Part shown: piece after piece, positions 1-6,623 of the stretch
How the letters are laid out: each line of letters begins with the position of its first letter
Position numbering within the stretch: position 1 is the stretch's first letter
Assembly (NCBI GenBank): GCA_964435165.1
Contig: CAYSXY010000061.1
Location: forward strand, 1 to 10,715
Length of the DNA: 10,715 nucleotides
Direction of reading: 5' to 3'
Origin: CAYSXY01 sp964435165
Lineage (GTDB): Bacteria > Pseudomonadota > Alphaproteobacteria > Rickettsiales > RI-342
The notes under the pieces: generated by a model
What the model was told of the DNA's origin: nothing
Seen by the model: only the letters and a program-made list of their open reading frames with translations
Database searches by the model: none
Translations under genes and position numbers: made by a program

Positions 1-17
1 TTTTATTCAAACCTGTT

Positions 18-47
18 AGGACATTGGCAAAGATGAGATGCTATAGT
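18..47 (+). promoter_or_regulatory. possible sigma70-type promoter of the signalling operon
   Basis: A -10-like TATAGT lies at 42-47 and a -35-like AGGACA (four of six consensus bases) at 18-23, with an 18-base spacer. A start site near 54 would leave a leader of about 40 bases before the ATG at 95. This is the only reasonable pair I see in the first 94 bases. The match is weak and the true promoter may lie before the window. Confidence 0.3.
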
Positions 48-94
48 GGTATATTCGCAGCATTATCTTGCGCTGCCAGGTGGGGAGACATGTG

Positions 95-1690
95 ATGACA
101 TCAAATGCCGACAGACGGGCCACCCGAATGTCTGGGAATGTGGCCATACCAGATGATATTTTTCACCTCGAGGGAGGAAACGCCCACAATGAGCGTGGTA
201 AAGGGCCTTCCATTGCAGGGGATGATGCCCTTTCGCAGGATGAAGATATCTTAGAGCTTGACGAATTTGATGCGCTTGACGAGGCAGAAGTATCCGAGCA
301 ATTAGACGCATCTGAGGCGAATGACGATGAACTGATGCTCGACGATATCATGGCAGACGAGATCGAGGTGCATGTGTCAGATGACCCGTCTGCAACGACA
401 TTGCCAGACGATGATGCCATTGATCTTATCGAGATAGAGGATAATGAGGGGGAAGTCTCTGCCGACTCAGTGGAGGATGATGCTCTTTCCACTGATGAAC
501 CGCTGGTCGCTGATGAACCACTTGACCCGGACGATGTCGCCGCACTCAGCCAGTCTACACAGGACAGTGCATCCGTTGCTCAACGTGATGATGCCTATGC
601 ATCATCACTCGTACAATTTTTCCAGGGTAATAATGATGCCGAGCGTGCCGTCAGGCTACTTCAGGGATATATCGCCCTCACCCCCATCGCGCTGTCACTC
701 GTGCAATTATTGCAAAAAGAACTGCCGGATGTTGCGCAAACGGTGGAACAGAGCACTATCGACTTAAGCGATCGTTTTCGCAGGCTGGCCGAATCTGCCA
801 ATGAGCAAAGTGCCCAGATGGGTGAAATTATCGAAAAAGCGGGAACACTCGAATTGGAAGGCGAGTCGATTCCGATTTCAGATTTCACCCAAATGTTTAA
901 CGATACGTTGAGTGAATCAGTCAGCCAGATTCTCGACATCTCCAAAATGGCGATGTCGATGGTGTTCAACATGGATGATGCCATGAAAAACCTGGAGGAC
1001 ACGAAGGGTCTGGTCACACGGGTACAAAAAATCACCAAACAAACCAACTTATTGGCTTTAAATGCCAGTATTGAGGCGAATAAAGCGGGATTGGCGGGTC
1101 GCAGCTTCGCCGTCGTTGCCGACGAAGTGAAAACCGTGGCGCGTGACATCGCCAAATTGTCTGAAGACATGCAGCAAAAGATCGGGACGGTCAGCACCAG
1201 TGTGGAAACCGGCTACGGTATCTTAAAGCAAGTGGCAACGACTGATATGTCGGAAAATATTATCGCCAAAGAGAAGCTGGATTTGCTGATGGACAGTCTG
1301 GTGGCGCGTAATGACAGTTTTAAGGAAGCACTGACCAAAACGGCCGAAACATCGCAGCGTATTTCCAGCACCATCCAGGAAATGACGATTGGCATGCAAT
1401 TTCAGGATCGCACCTCGCAAGTGGTGCAAAATTCCGTCGGCATGATGCAGGTCTATGAGCAGACCTTGCATGCGTTGGGCGGTCTGGCCCCGGATAGTAT
1501 GCGTGGCCAGCCCTTAGCAGAATCATTTCAGCGCGAATGTGCGACGACCATCCTGCAATCATGCCAGTTGAGCAGCATCAAGCAATTGCTTGCCTCTCAC
1601 CTGCAACAACATGATGTGATGGTAGCGAGCGCAGAATATCAGAGCGCTGAGTCGACGTCTGATGATGAGGATGATGTTGAGCTTTTTTAA
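95..1690 (+). CDS. soluble chemoreceptor-like (MCP signalling domain) protein with acidic N-terminus
   Basis: This 531-residue protein has no transmembrane segment, signal peptide or HAMP domain, so it should be cytoplasmic. Residues about 42-151 are extremely acidic, with no Lys or Arg. Residues about 215-460 look like a long methyl-accepting coiled-coil hairpin. The conserved tip is at about 313-345 (QTNLLALNASIEA, then AGRSFAVVADEV), the part of chemoreceptors that contacts CheA and CheW. Near the end of the hairpin, FQDRTSQ (D438, Q442) matches the catalytic D-x-x-x-Q signature of the CheY-P phosphatase CheZ. The protein ends in an acidic tail DDEDDVELF; this does not fit the usual CheR-binding pentapeptide. 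I chose ATG 95 because GGGGAG at 82-87 sits 7 bases upstream; an in-frame TTG at 68 and GTG at 92 are less likely. No sensor domain is recognised. STAS and kinase/phosphatase genes follow on the same strand, suggesting one operon. The domain call is firm; the signalling partner is inferred. Confidence 0.88.
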   Translation: MTSNADRRATRMSGNVAIPDDIFHLEGGNAHNERGKGPSIAGDDALSQDEDILELDEFDALDEAEVSEQLDASEANDDELMLDDIMADEIEVHVSDDPSATTLPDDDAIDLIEIEDNEGEVSADSVEDDALSTDEPLVADEPLDPDDVAALSQSTQDSASVAQRDDAYASSLVQFFQGNNDAERAVRLLQGYIALTPIALSLVQLLQKELPDVAQTVEQSTIDLSDRFRRLAESANEQSAQMGEIIEKAGTLELEGESIPISDFTQMFNDTLSESVSQILDISKMAMSMVFNMDDAMKNLEDTKGLVTRVQKITKQTNLLALNASIEANKAGLAGRSFAVVADEVKTVARDIAKLSEDMQQKIGTVSTSVETGYGILKQVATTDMSENIIAKEKLDLLMDSLVARNDSFKEALTKTAETSQRISSTIQEMTIGMQFQDRTSQVVQNSVGMMQVYEQTLHALGGLAPDSMRGQPLAESFQRECATTILQSCQLSSIKQLLASHLQQHDVMVASAEYQSAESTSDDEDDVELF

Positions 1691-1746
1691 CTTATTGAGC
1701 GTATATTATTTTATCGTAGAAAACTTAGTGTAGGATGTCAGGCATC

Positions 1747-2052
1747 ATGGAAACAGCGATCTCACAACATGATTCCACTCTTGAAATTTCGATCAGTGGT
1801 AAATTTACATTCGCTGATAATGCCCCCTTTCGCGACATCTTGCAAAAATTTAAAGAGAGCGGCACGCAGCAGGCCATACTCGACTTTAGCAGGTTGGAAT
1901 TTATTGACTCTGCGGCACTTGGAATGCTGCTCCTTGCCCGTGAAGAAGCCGATGCATCCAATGTGCGTTTATCTATTAAATCTCCCACGGGGCAGCCTCT
2001 CAAAATGTTTCAGGTCTCACGTTTTGAGGATCTGTTCACCATCGTTTCATAA
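1747..2052 (+). CDS. single-domain STAS protein (anti-sigma-factor antagonist / SypA type)
   Basis: A 101-residue protein made of one STAS domain, related to SpoIIAA, RsbV and SypA. Such proteins act as phospho-switches: unphosphorylated they bind a partner, and an RsbW-like kinase inactivates them by phosphorylating one serine. The motif FIDSAALGMLL matches the usual (M/F)DSSGLGVLL, and Ser55 just after Asp54 is the expected phosphosite. The start is uncertain. ATG 1747 has AGG at 1740-1742 (4 bases away) and AGGA at 1732-1735 (11 bases away). An upstream in-frame ATG at 1735, adding four residues, has AGG touching the start codon and so no usable spacing. The gene begins 56 bases after the chemoreceptor-like gene and ends 29 bases before a gene encoding both a likely kinase and a likely phosphatase for it. 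The downstream target is not visible in the window. Confidence 0.85.
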   Translation: METAISQHDSTLEISISGKFTFADNAPFRDILQKFKESGTQQAILDFSRLEFIDSAALGMLLLAREEADASNVRLSIKSPTGQPLKMFQVSRFEDLFTIVS

Positions 2053-2081
2053 CTGCCTCGTTTCGTTTTTATTGTTACCTC

Positions 2082-4064
2082 GTGCTTTCTGAAGCGTATC
2101 TTATTCCTATTTCCTTGCCGCGCATCATCACTGATGACATTGCTCCTCAGGCGATGTTTATGTTGTTGCCTGAAGATGAGTTTTTGGCAAAGACCCAAGA
2201 CGACACCAGCGACTATACCTATCAATTGCTGGTCACTACCGATCATGACTATCAGCTTGAGCCCAAAAACCATGGGCTGGATGCGATTCTGACGCTTTCT
2301 CACCATTGTGAAGCATTGTCTGGACATCTTCCTTCTACGGACAATCGTCCGGTCGGCTTATTCTTCACCCTGCGAGTACTCAAGCGTTACGATGTTCGCA
2401 TCAGCCAGTTTATTGTGCAAATGGCAACAATGCTAAGGCCCATGGAAGAAGAGAAGAAGGCTGAACTGGTGACGGTGATTCACGAAGCACTGACGAATGC
2501 TATCTTTCATGGCAATCTGGAACTGGAAAGTCAGTTTGATACCTGTGAGAATATCACTGCATTTTATGATCGGGTGGCTAAACGCCTGACAGAATCACCC
2601 TATGATGAACGCTGCGTGTCAATTGATGTTATGCCGACGGAGAATGGCCTTGATGTGCACATAACGCATGAAGGTAAGCCATACGATGCCAGTACCGTCC
2701 CTGTATTTGAAGCCGATAAAATGCACGGCCGTGGCCTCGCAATTATTCAGGCGTTTAGCGACAACGTTACCTGGAGTCATGATGGTTATACACTCATCAC
2801 ACATTTTCATATAGCTCCCGCCTCTGCCACACATCCCACTGCTAGTGTACGACTTGCTGAGACAATGATGGAACCATCGTTCGAAGAACAACGACAAAAG
2901 CTAAAGCAGTCGCTCTTATTGCTTGTGGATGACACGGATTATCATTTAACCATCCTGAGCGAATTATTATCTTCTCACGGGTTTGAGCGAATAATCACGG
3001 CAGAAAACGGCCAAGAAGCCTTAGATAAGACCCTGACACATAAACCGGATATGGTGATTTTGGACATCATGATGCCTGTGATGAATGGATTGGATTATTG
3101 CCAACATATCCGTGCCATTCCTGAATTTCAGCAATTACCGGTGTTGTTTCAAACCTCGCGACCATCTGCTGAACTTCGCACCAAAGCCTTTGATGCTGGC
3201 GCGACCGATCTGGTCACCAAGCCACTCAACCAGAGCGAATTGATAGCACGGGTTTTTGTGCATCTGGAAAAACAGGCCTTACTCAAGGATCTGGCGATCT
3301 ATAAGGAATTGATGGACAAGGAACTGGAAATTGCCAGCACCATGCAAAAAAGCCTGATGCCGGGCAAGCGTGATCTGGATTATTGGGAAAAGCAGCATAA
3401 GCTGCATGTGGAGGCACATTTTGAGCCCAGTTCGATCATTGGCGGTGACATATGGGGATTGCGTAAATTATCGTCCCACGAAACAGCTATTTACATGATT
3501 GACTTTTCCGGGCACGGGGTGATTTCCGCCATTAACACGTTCCGATTACACAGCATTATGCAGGAGGATCATCCAGAGGCAAAACGTCCAGATGCATATC
3601 TGAGTCTCCTGAATCGTTACCTTGAGGCACTGCTGTCCACCGGTCAGTTTGCCACCATGTTTTATGGTGTCATCAACAGTCAGGAGAATCATCTCTATTA
3701 TGCGGCGGCTGGCTCTCCTGCCCCGGTGATTTTAAGGCGCGCTCACTACGCTATTGATGTGCTGGATGGCACGGGCTATCCACTTGGCTGTTATCCGGAC
3801 GCGGACTTCCCGTTGCGCCAGACCACGCTCGACCCGATGGATATGCTTTTGCTCTACAGCGATGCGTTGACCGAAACACCGGATGCGCAAGGCCAGCTAC
3901 TCTCTGACGTTCAGTTTATTGACCATTTACGTGATAATCAGGCACATTTTCACACAGCCGGTGATTTGATGGCCTATGTATTGGCGTTATTTCGCCGCTA
4001 TCAGGGAAATCGCCCGGCTCCGCTCGATGATTTGACAATTACCATTTATAAACGGCTGGCCTAA
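2082..4064 (+). CDS. RsbW-like HATPase - receiver - PP2C phosphatase fusion (SypE-type partner-switch regulator)
   Basis: A 660-residue cytoplasmic regulator. Residues 1-100 are unrecognised. Residues about 103-245 form an RsbW-like HATPase (serine kinase) domain with an N-box E135-N139-H143 and a glycine-rich MHGRGLAI at 214-221; the usual Asp of the G1 box appears as His196. Residues about 277-400 are a complete receiver domain with acidic pair D283/D284, phosphoacceptor D328, T358 and K380. Residues about 415-658 are a SpoIIE/RsbU-type PP2C phosphatase with GGD (454-456), D474 in DFSGHG, D594 in SDALTE and D649/D650 before LTI, so the metal ligands are present. This domain order is that of V. 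fischeri SypE, which phosphorylates and dephosphorylates the STAS protein SypA. The STAS gene just upstream is the obvious substrate. GTG 2082 gives the longest frame but has no Shine-Dalgarno sequence (the upstream 20 bases are pyrimidine-rich); ATG 2154 or 2160 are possible alternatives. Translation may be coupled to the STAS gene. Confidence 0.88.
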   Translation: MLSEAYLIPISLPRIITDDIAPQAMFMLLPEDEFLAKTQDDTSDYTYQLLVTTDHDYQLEPKNHGLDAILTLSHHCEALSGHLPSTDNRPVGLFFTLRVLKRYDVRISQFIVQMATMLRPMEEEKKAELVTVIHEALTNAIFHGNLELESQFDTCENITAFYDRVAKRLTESPYDERCVSIDVMPTENGLDVHITHEGKPYDASTVPVFEADKMHGRGLAIIQAFSDNVTWSHDGYTLITHFHIAPASATHPTASVRLAETMMEPSFEEQRQKLKQSLLLLVDDTDYHLTILSELLSSHGFERIITAENGQEALDKTLTHKPDMVILDIMMPVMNGLDYCQHIRAIPEFQQLPVLFQTSRPSAELRTKAFDAGATDLVTKPLNQSELIARVFVHLEKQALLKDLAIYKELMDKELEIASTMQKSLMPGKRDLDYWEKQHKLHVEAHFEPSSIIGGDIWGLRKLSSHETAIYMIDFSGHGVISAINTFRLHSIMQEDHPEAKRPDAYLSLLNRYLEALLSTGQFATMFYGVINSQENHLYYAAAGSPAPVILRRAHYAIDVLDGTGYPLGCYPDADFPLRQTTLDPMDMLLLYSDALTETPDAQGQLLSDVQFIDHLRDNQAHFHTAGDLMAYVLALFRRYQGNRPAPLDDLTITIYKRLA

Positions 4065-4072
4065 CCATTGGA

Positions 4073-5182
4073 TTAGCGATGACGGGCAATCCACCCGCCA
4101 CCAAGCACACGCTGATTATCGTAAATTACGCAGGCCTGCCCTGGCGAGACACCATATTGTGGCTCGGCAAAGCGCATTATCGCTTTTCCATCTGCACCCG
4201 CCATAAGCTCACCCGCCACTGCGCGCCCCACTGAACGATATTTCACCTCCACCGGTAAGGGCGCACCATTCAATGGCTGATCACCCAGCCAGTTGAGTTC
4301 CTGCAAGGTGATTTCATGAGTTGCCAACTGCTCCCGTGGCCCCACAATCACCCGGTTTGCTTCCGGGTCCAGCTTGACGACATAGAGCGGCTCCCCGGCG
4401 GCGACGCCGATGCCTCGCCGTTGGCCAATGGTGTAATGGACAATGCCCTGATGCCTGCCCAGCACTCTGCCATCCTCACAATGCACAATCTCCCCGGAGC
4501 GTGATGCTTCTGGTCGCAGTTTTTTTACCACCTCTGCATAACCGCCCTGTGGGACAAAACAAATATCCTGACTATCGGGCTTATCTTCCACCGCCAGCCC
4601 ATAACGCTGAGCTAAAGCCCGTGTTTGGTCTTTATGTAAATGTCCTAAGGGAAAGCGCAGAAAATTGATTTGTTCCTGCGTGGTCGCAAACAGGAAGTAA
4701 CTCTGATCTTTCCCGCTATCGACGCCGCGATGCAACTCAGCCTGCTTGCCTTCCAGGCGCTGGACATAATGGCCGGTCGCCATGACATCGGCATTCAAAT
4801 CATGTGCGGTGGATAATAAATCACTGAATTTGACCGTCTGATTGCATCGTACGCAGGGAATAGGAGTTTCTCCGTTCAGGTAACTGTCGGCAAATTCTTC
4901 CATCACCGACTCGCGGAAGCGGCTCTCATAATTCAGCACATAATGCGGAATACCAATCTGCTCGGCCACCAGCCGTGCATCGTGAATATCCTGGCCGGCG
5001 CAGCAGGCCCCTTTTTTGCGTAGCGCCTCCCCATAATCATAGAGCTGCAGCGTCACCCCGATGACATCATACCCCTCATCGGCCAGCATGGCGGCAACGA
5101 CAGAGCTATCGACCCCACCAGACATGGCAACGACAACGCGTGTCTCTTCCGGTTTTTTATGCAGTCCCAGGCTGTTTTTCAT
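4073..5182 (-). CDS. mnmA: tRNA-specific 2-thiouridylase MnmA
   Basis: A 369-residue cytoplasmic enzyme, close in length to E. coli MnmA (368). It activates U34 of the tRNAs for Lys, Glu and Gln with ATP and inserts sulfur from a persulfide relay to give 2-thiouridine, which supports accurate decoding. The PP-loop SGGVDSS is at 21-27. Cys113 in CVRCNQTVKF aligns with E. coli Cys102, and Cys208 in SQDICFVP aligns with Cys199, the two catalytic cysteines. The GACCAGQDIHDAR stretch at 58-70 is typical of alphaproteobacterial MnmA. The ATG at 5182 has only a weak GGTGATGAC in front. It lies 90 bases after prfB on the same strand, so read-through from prfB is possible. Its stop codon is 8 bases from the stop of the convergent phosphatase gene. 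Nothing appears damaged. Confidence 0.96.
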   Translation of the reverse strand: MKNSLGLHKKPEETRVVVAMSGGVDSSVVAAMLADEGYDVIGVTLQLYDYGEALRKKGACCAGQDIHDARLVAEQIGIPHYVLNYESRFRESVMEEFADSYLNGETPIPCVRCNQTVKFSDLLSTAHDLNADVMATGHYVQRLEGKQAELHRGVDSGKDQSYFLFATTQEQINFLRFPLGHLHKDQTRALAQRYGLAVEDKPDSQDICFVPQGGYAEVVKKLRPEASRSGEIVHCEDGRVLGRHQGIVHYTIGQRRGIGVAAGEPLYVVKLDPEANRVIVGPREQLATHEITLQELNWLGDQPLNGAPLPVEVKYRSVGRAVAGELMAGADGKAIMRFAEPQYGVSPGQACVIYDNQRVLGGGWIARHR

Positions 5183-5272
5183 GTCATCACCACTATACTG
5201 TACTTAAGCAGTCCTGTTTTCAGCCGCTATAGCAGTCATCTGCAATCATTTCAAGCCGTTAGCAATCAATGT

Positions 5273-6404
5273 TCAGGCGGCATCTACCGGTGTTTCATTT
5301 GCTTTACCCTGAATACGTTCTGCCAGGGCGGCCGAGATGAACGGGTCGAGATTGCCGTCCAGCACTCCTTGACTGTCGGATGTTTCAACATTGGTGCGCA
5401 GATCCTTGACCATCTGGTAGGGGTGGAGCACATATGAGCGGATCTGATGGCCCCAGCCAATATCTGTCTTACTGGATTGTTCGGCACTGGCCGCATCTTC
5501 ACGTATCTGTAACTCACGCTCATAGAGCCGGGCGCGTAACATACTCATTGCTGTCGCACGGTTTTTATGCTGAGAACGCTCATTCTGACATTGCACGACA
5601 ATCCCGGTTGGAGCATGCGTGATACGCACCGCGCTGTCGGTTGTGTTGACATGCTGCCCACCGGCCCCGGATGCCCGGTATGTATCAATATGCAAGTCCG
5701 ATTCATTAATCTCGATATCGATATTATCGTCCACTTCCGGATAGACCCAGATGCTGGCAAAGCTGGTGTGACGCCTTGCATTGCTGTCGAACGGGGATAT
5801 CCGTACCAGGCGGTGTACACCACTTTCCGTCTTTGCCCAACCATAGGCATTATGGCCGGACAGCTTAATGGTCGCGGATTTAATGCCTGCCTCCTCGCCT
5901 GCGCTCTCTTCAATCAATTGTGGCCGGAATCCACGCTGTTCTCCCCATCGCATATACATACGTAGCAGAATGGAGGCCCAATCCTGGCTTTCAGTGCCGC
6001 CCGCGCCGGGGTGAATTTCAATAAAGGCGTTGTTGCCATCCGCTTCACCGGAGAGCAGGCTTTCGATCTTCATTTGCGCCAGACGCTCGGCAATCGTACC
6101 AATCCCCTGCTCGGCATCATGAAGGGTCTCATCATCCCCTTCCTCCTCAGCCATTGCGATGAGCTGGATATTGTCCTCTAATTCCTGATCCAGTTCCCGA
6201 TAGGTCGTCAAGCCCTGTTCGAGACGGGTGCGTTCCTGCATCAGTTGCTGGGCTTTTTCCGGATCGCCCCACAAATCGGGAGCTTCGGCGATACTGTTAA
6301 GTTCATCTAAACGACGACAGGCCTGATCCCAGTCAAAGATACCTCCTCAGGAGCGCCTGATTCTGGCGAATCTCCTCGATAGTGCTGGCGATTTCCGCTT
6401 TCAT
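5273..6404 (-). CDS. prfB: peptide chain release factor 2, with programmed +1 frameshift
   Basis: RF2 recognises UGA and UAA stop codons in the ribosomal A site and triggers peptide release. The gene is in two frames. A 23-codon leader starts at ATG 6404 and stops at TGA 6335-6333. A +1 shift at CTT TGA C continues as Leu-Asp-Trp-Asp in the frame ending at 5273, giving a 376-residue protein (E. coli RF2 has 365). The stop-codon recognition motif SPF is at 203-205 and the catalytic GGQ at 248-250 (GAGGQHVN), almost the E. coli positions. AAGGA at 6413-6417 is the ribosome site; an in-frame ATG at 6407 directly before the chosen one is equally possible and would add one Met. The main stop is TGA, the only TGA terminator among the window's genes. 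RF2 level should therefore control both the internal shift and final termination. Automated callers may report only a short protein from the TTG at 6274. Confidence 0.97.
6332..6347 (-). promoter_or_regulatory. prfB: prfB programmed +1 frameshift site
   Basis: On the minus strand the sequence reads AGGAGG TAT CTT TGA C. The internal Shine-Dalgarno (6347-6342) lies three bases before the slippery CTT (6338-6336), followed by in-frame TGA (6335-6333) and C (6332). In E. coli prfB the same arrangement makes ribosomes slip by +1 when RF2 is scarce, an autoregulatory loop. After the shift the frame continues GAC TGG GAT and stays open to the TGA at 5273. Every known element is present, so this is not a sequencing error. 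Confidence 0.97.
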
Positions 6405-6501
6405 CATTCGTATCCTTCATACCATAGGGGCGTCAGTTGCCGTTGGATGCCATAGTTGTCACCGGAAGGCAAGTGTTAGATAGCGTCGTCACAAGATGTT
6501 T

Positions 6502-6588
6502 AATGGCCTGCAAACGGCCATTTTCTGTGCTTCCGGCTTTCATGTATTGATATACACTGGAACTTCCGGTTCTCAAAAATGGCCGTTT
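6502..6588 (-). repeat. inverted-repeat cluster with alternative hairpins, PBP1A-prfB intergenic region
   Basis: The 216 bases between prfB and the PBP1A gene (6408-6623) hold no credible gene. Within them, AAACGGCCATTTT at 6512-6524 is perfectly complementary to AAAATGGCCGTTT at 6576-6588 (13 bp, 51-base loop). A third arm, AATGGCC at 6502-6508, pairs with GGCCATT at 6516-6522 (7 bp, 7-base loop). The middle arm is shared, so in the minus-strand RNA the two hairpins exclude each other. The long loop has two direct copies of CTTCCGG (6530-6536 and 6563-6569) flanking a small palindrome TGTAT-TGAT-ATACA (6543-6556). An inverted CCGGAAG copy lies at 6462-6468. No run of T follows the hairpins on the minus strand, so this is not a standard intrinsic terminator. 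It could be an attenuator or RNA-processing site in front of prfB, or a small palindromic mobile repeat. Confidence 0.6.
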
Positions 6589-6623
6589 TCGTCACATTCT
6601 CCATCTCGTGATAACGCTATCAA

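Noticed and set aside
42..50. TATAGTGGT shared between the region before the first gene and the region before mnmA (minus strand, near 5190)
   Set aside because: A nine-base match that includes a common -10-like core; in front of mnmA it lies too close to the ATG to act as a usual promoter, so it is probably chance.
163..492. Serine-rich minus-strand frame opposite the acidic tract
   Set aside because: It is the mirror of Asp/Glu codons read in reverse; the composition is fully explained by the real gene and there is no ribosome site.
661..1197. 178-codon minus-strand frame inside the chemoreceptor-like gene
   Set aside because: It lies antisense to the most conserved part of the MCP domain, and its product resembles nothing I recognise.
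5545..5965. Overlapping frames on both strands inside prfB
   Set aside because: They overlap the conserved RF2 core, which explains the sequence; no start signals.
6333..6335. In-frame TGA in prfB as a pseudogene mutation
   Set aside because: The internal AGGAGG, CTT TGA C context and open +1 frame show the normal programmed frameshift.
6502..6524. 7-bp hairpin followed by TTTT on the plus strand as a terminator
   Set aside because: The T-run is short and on the plus strand, where no upstream gene is transcribed.
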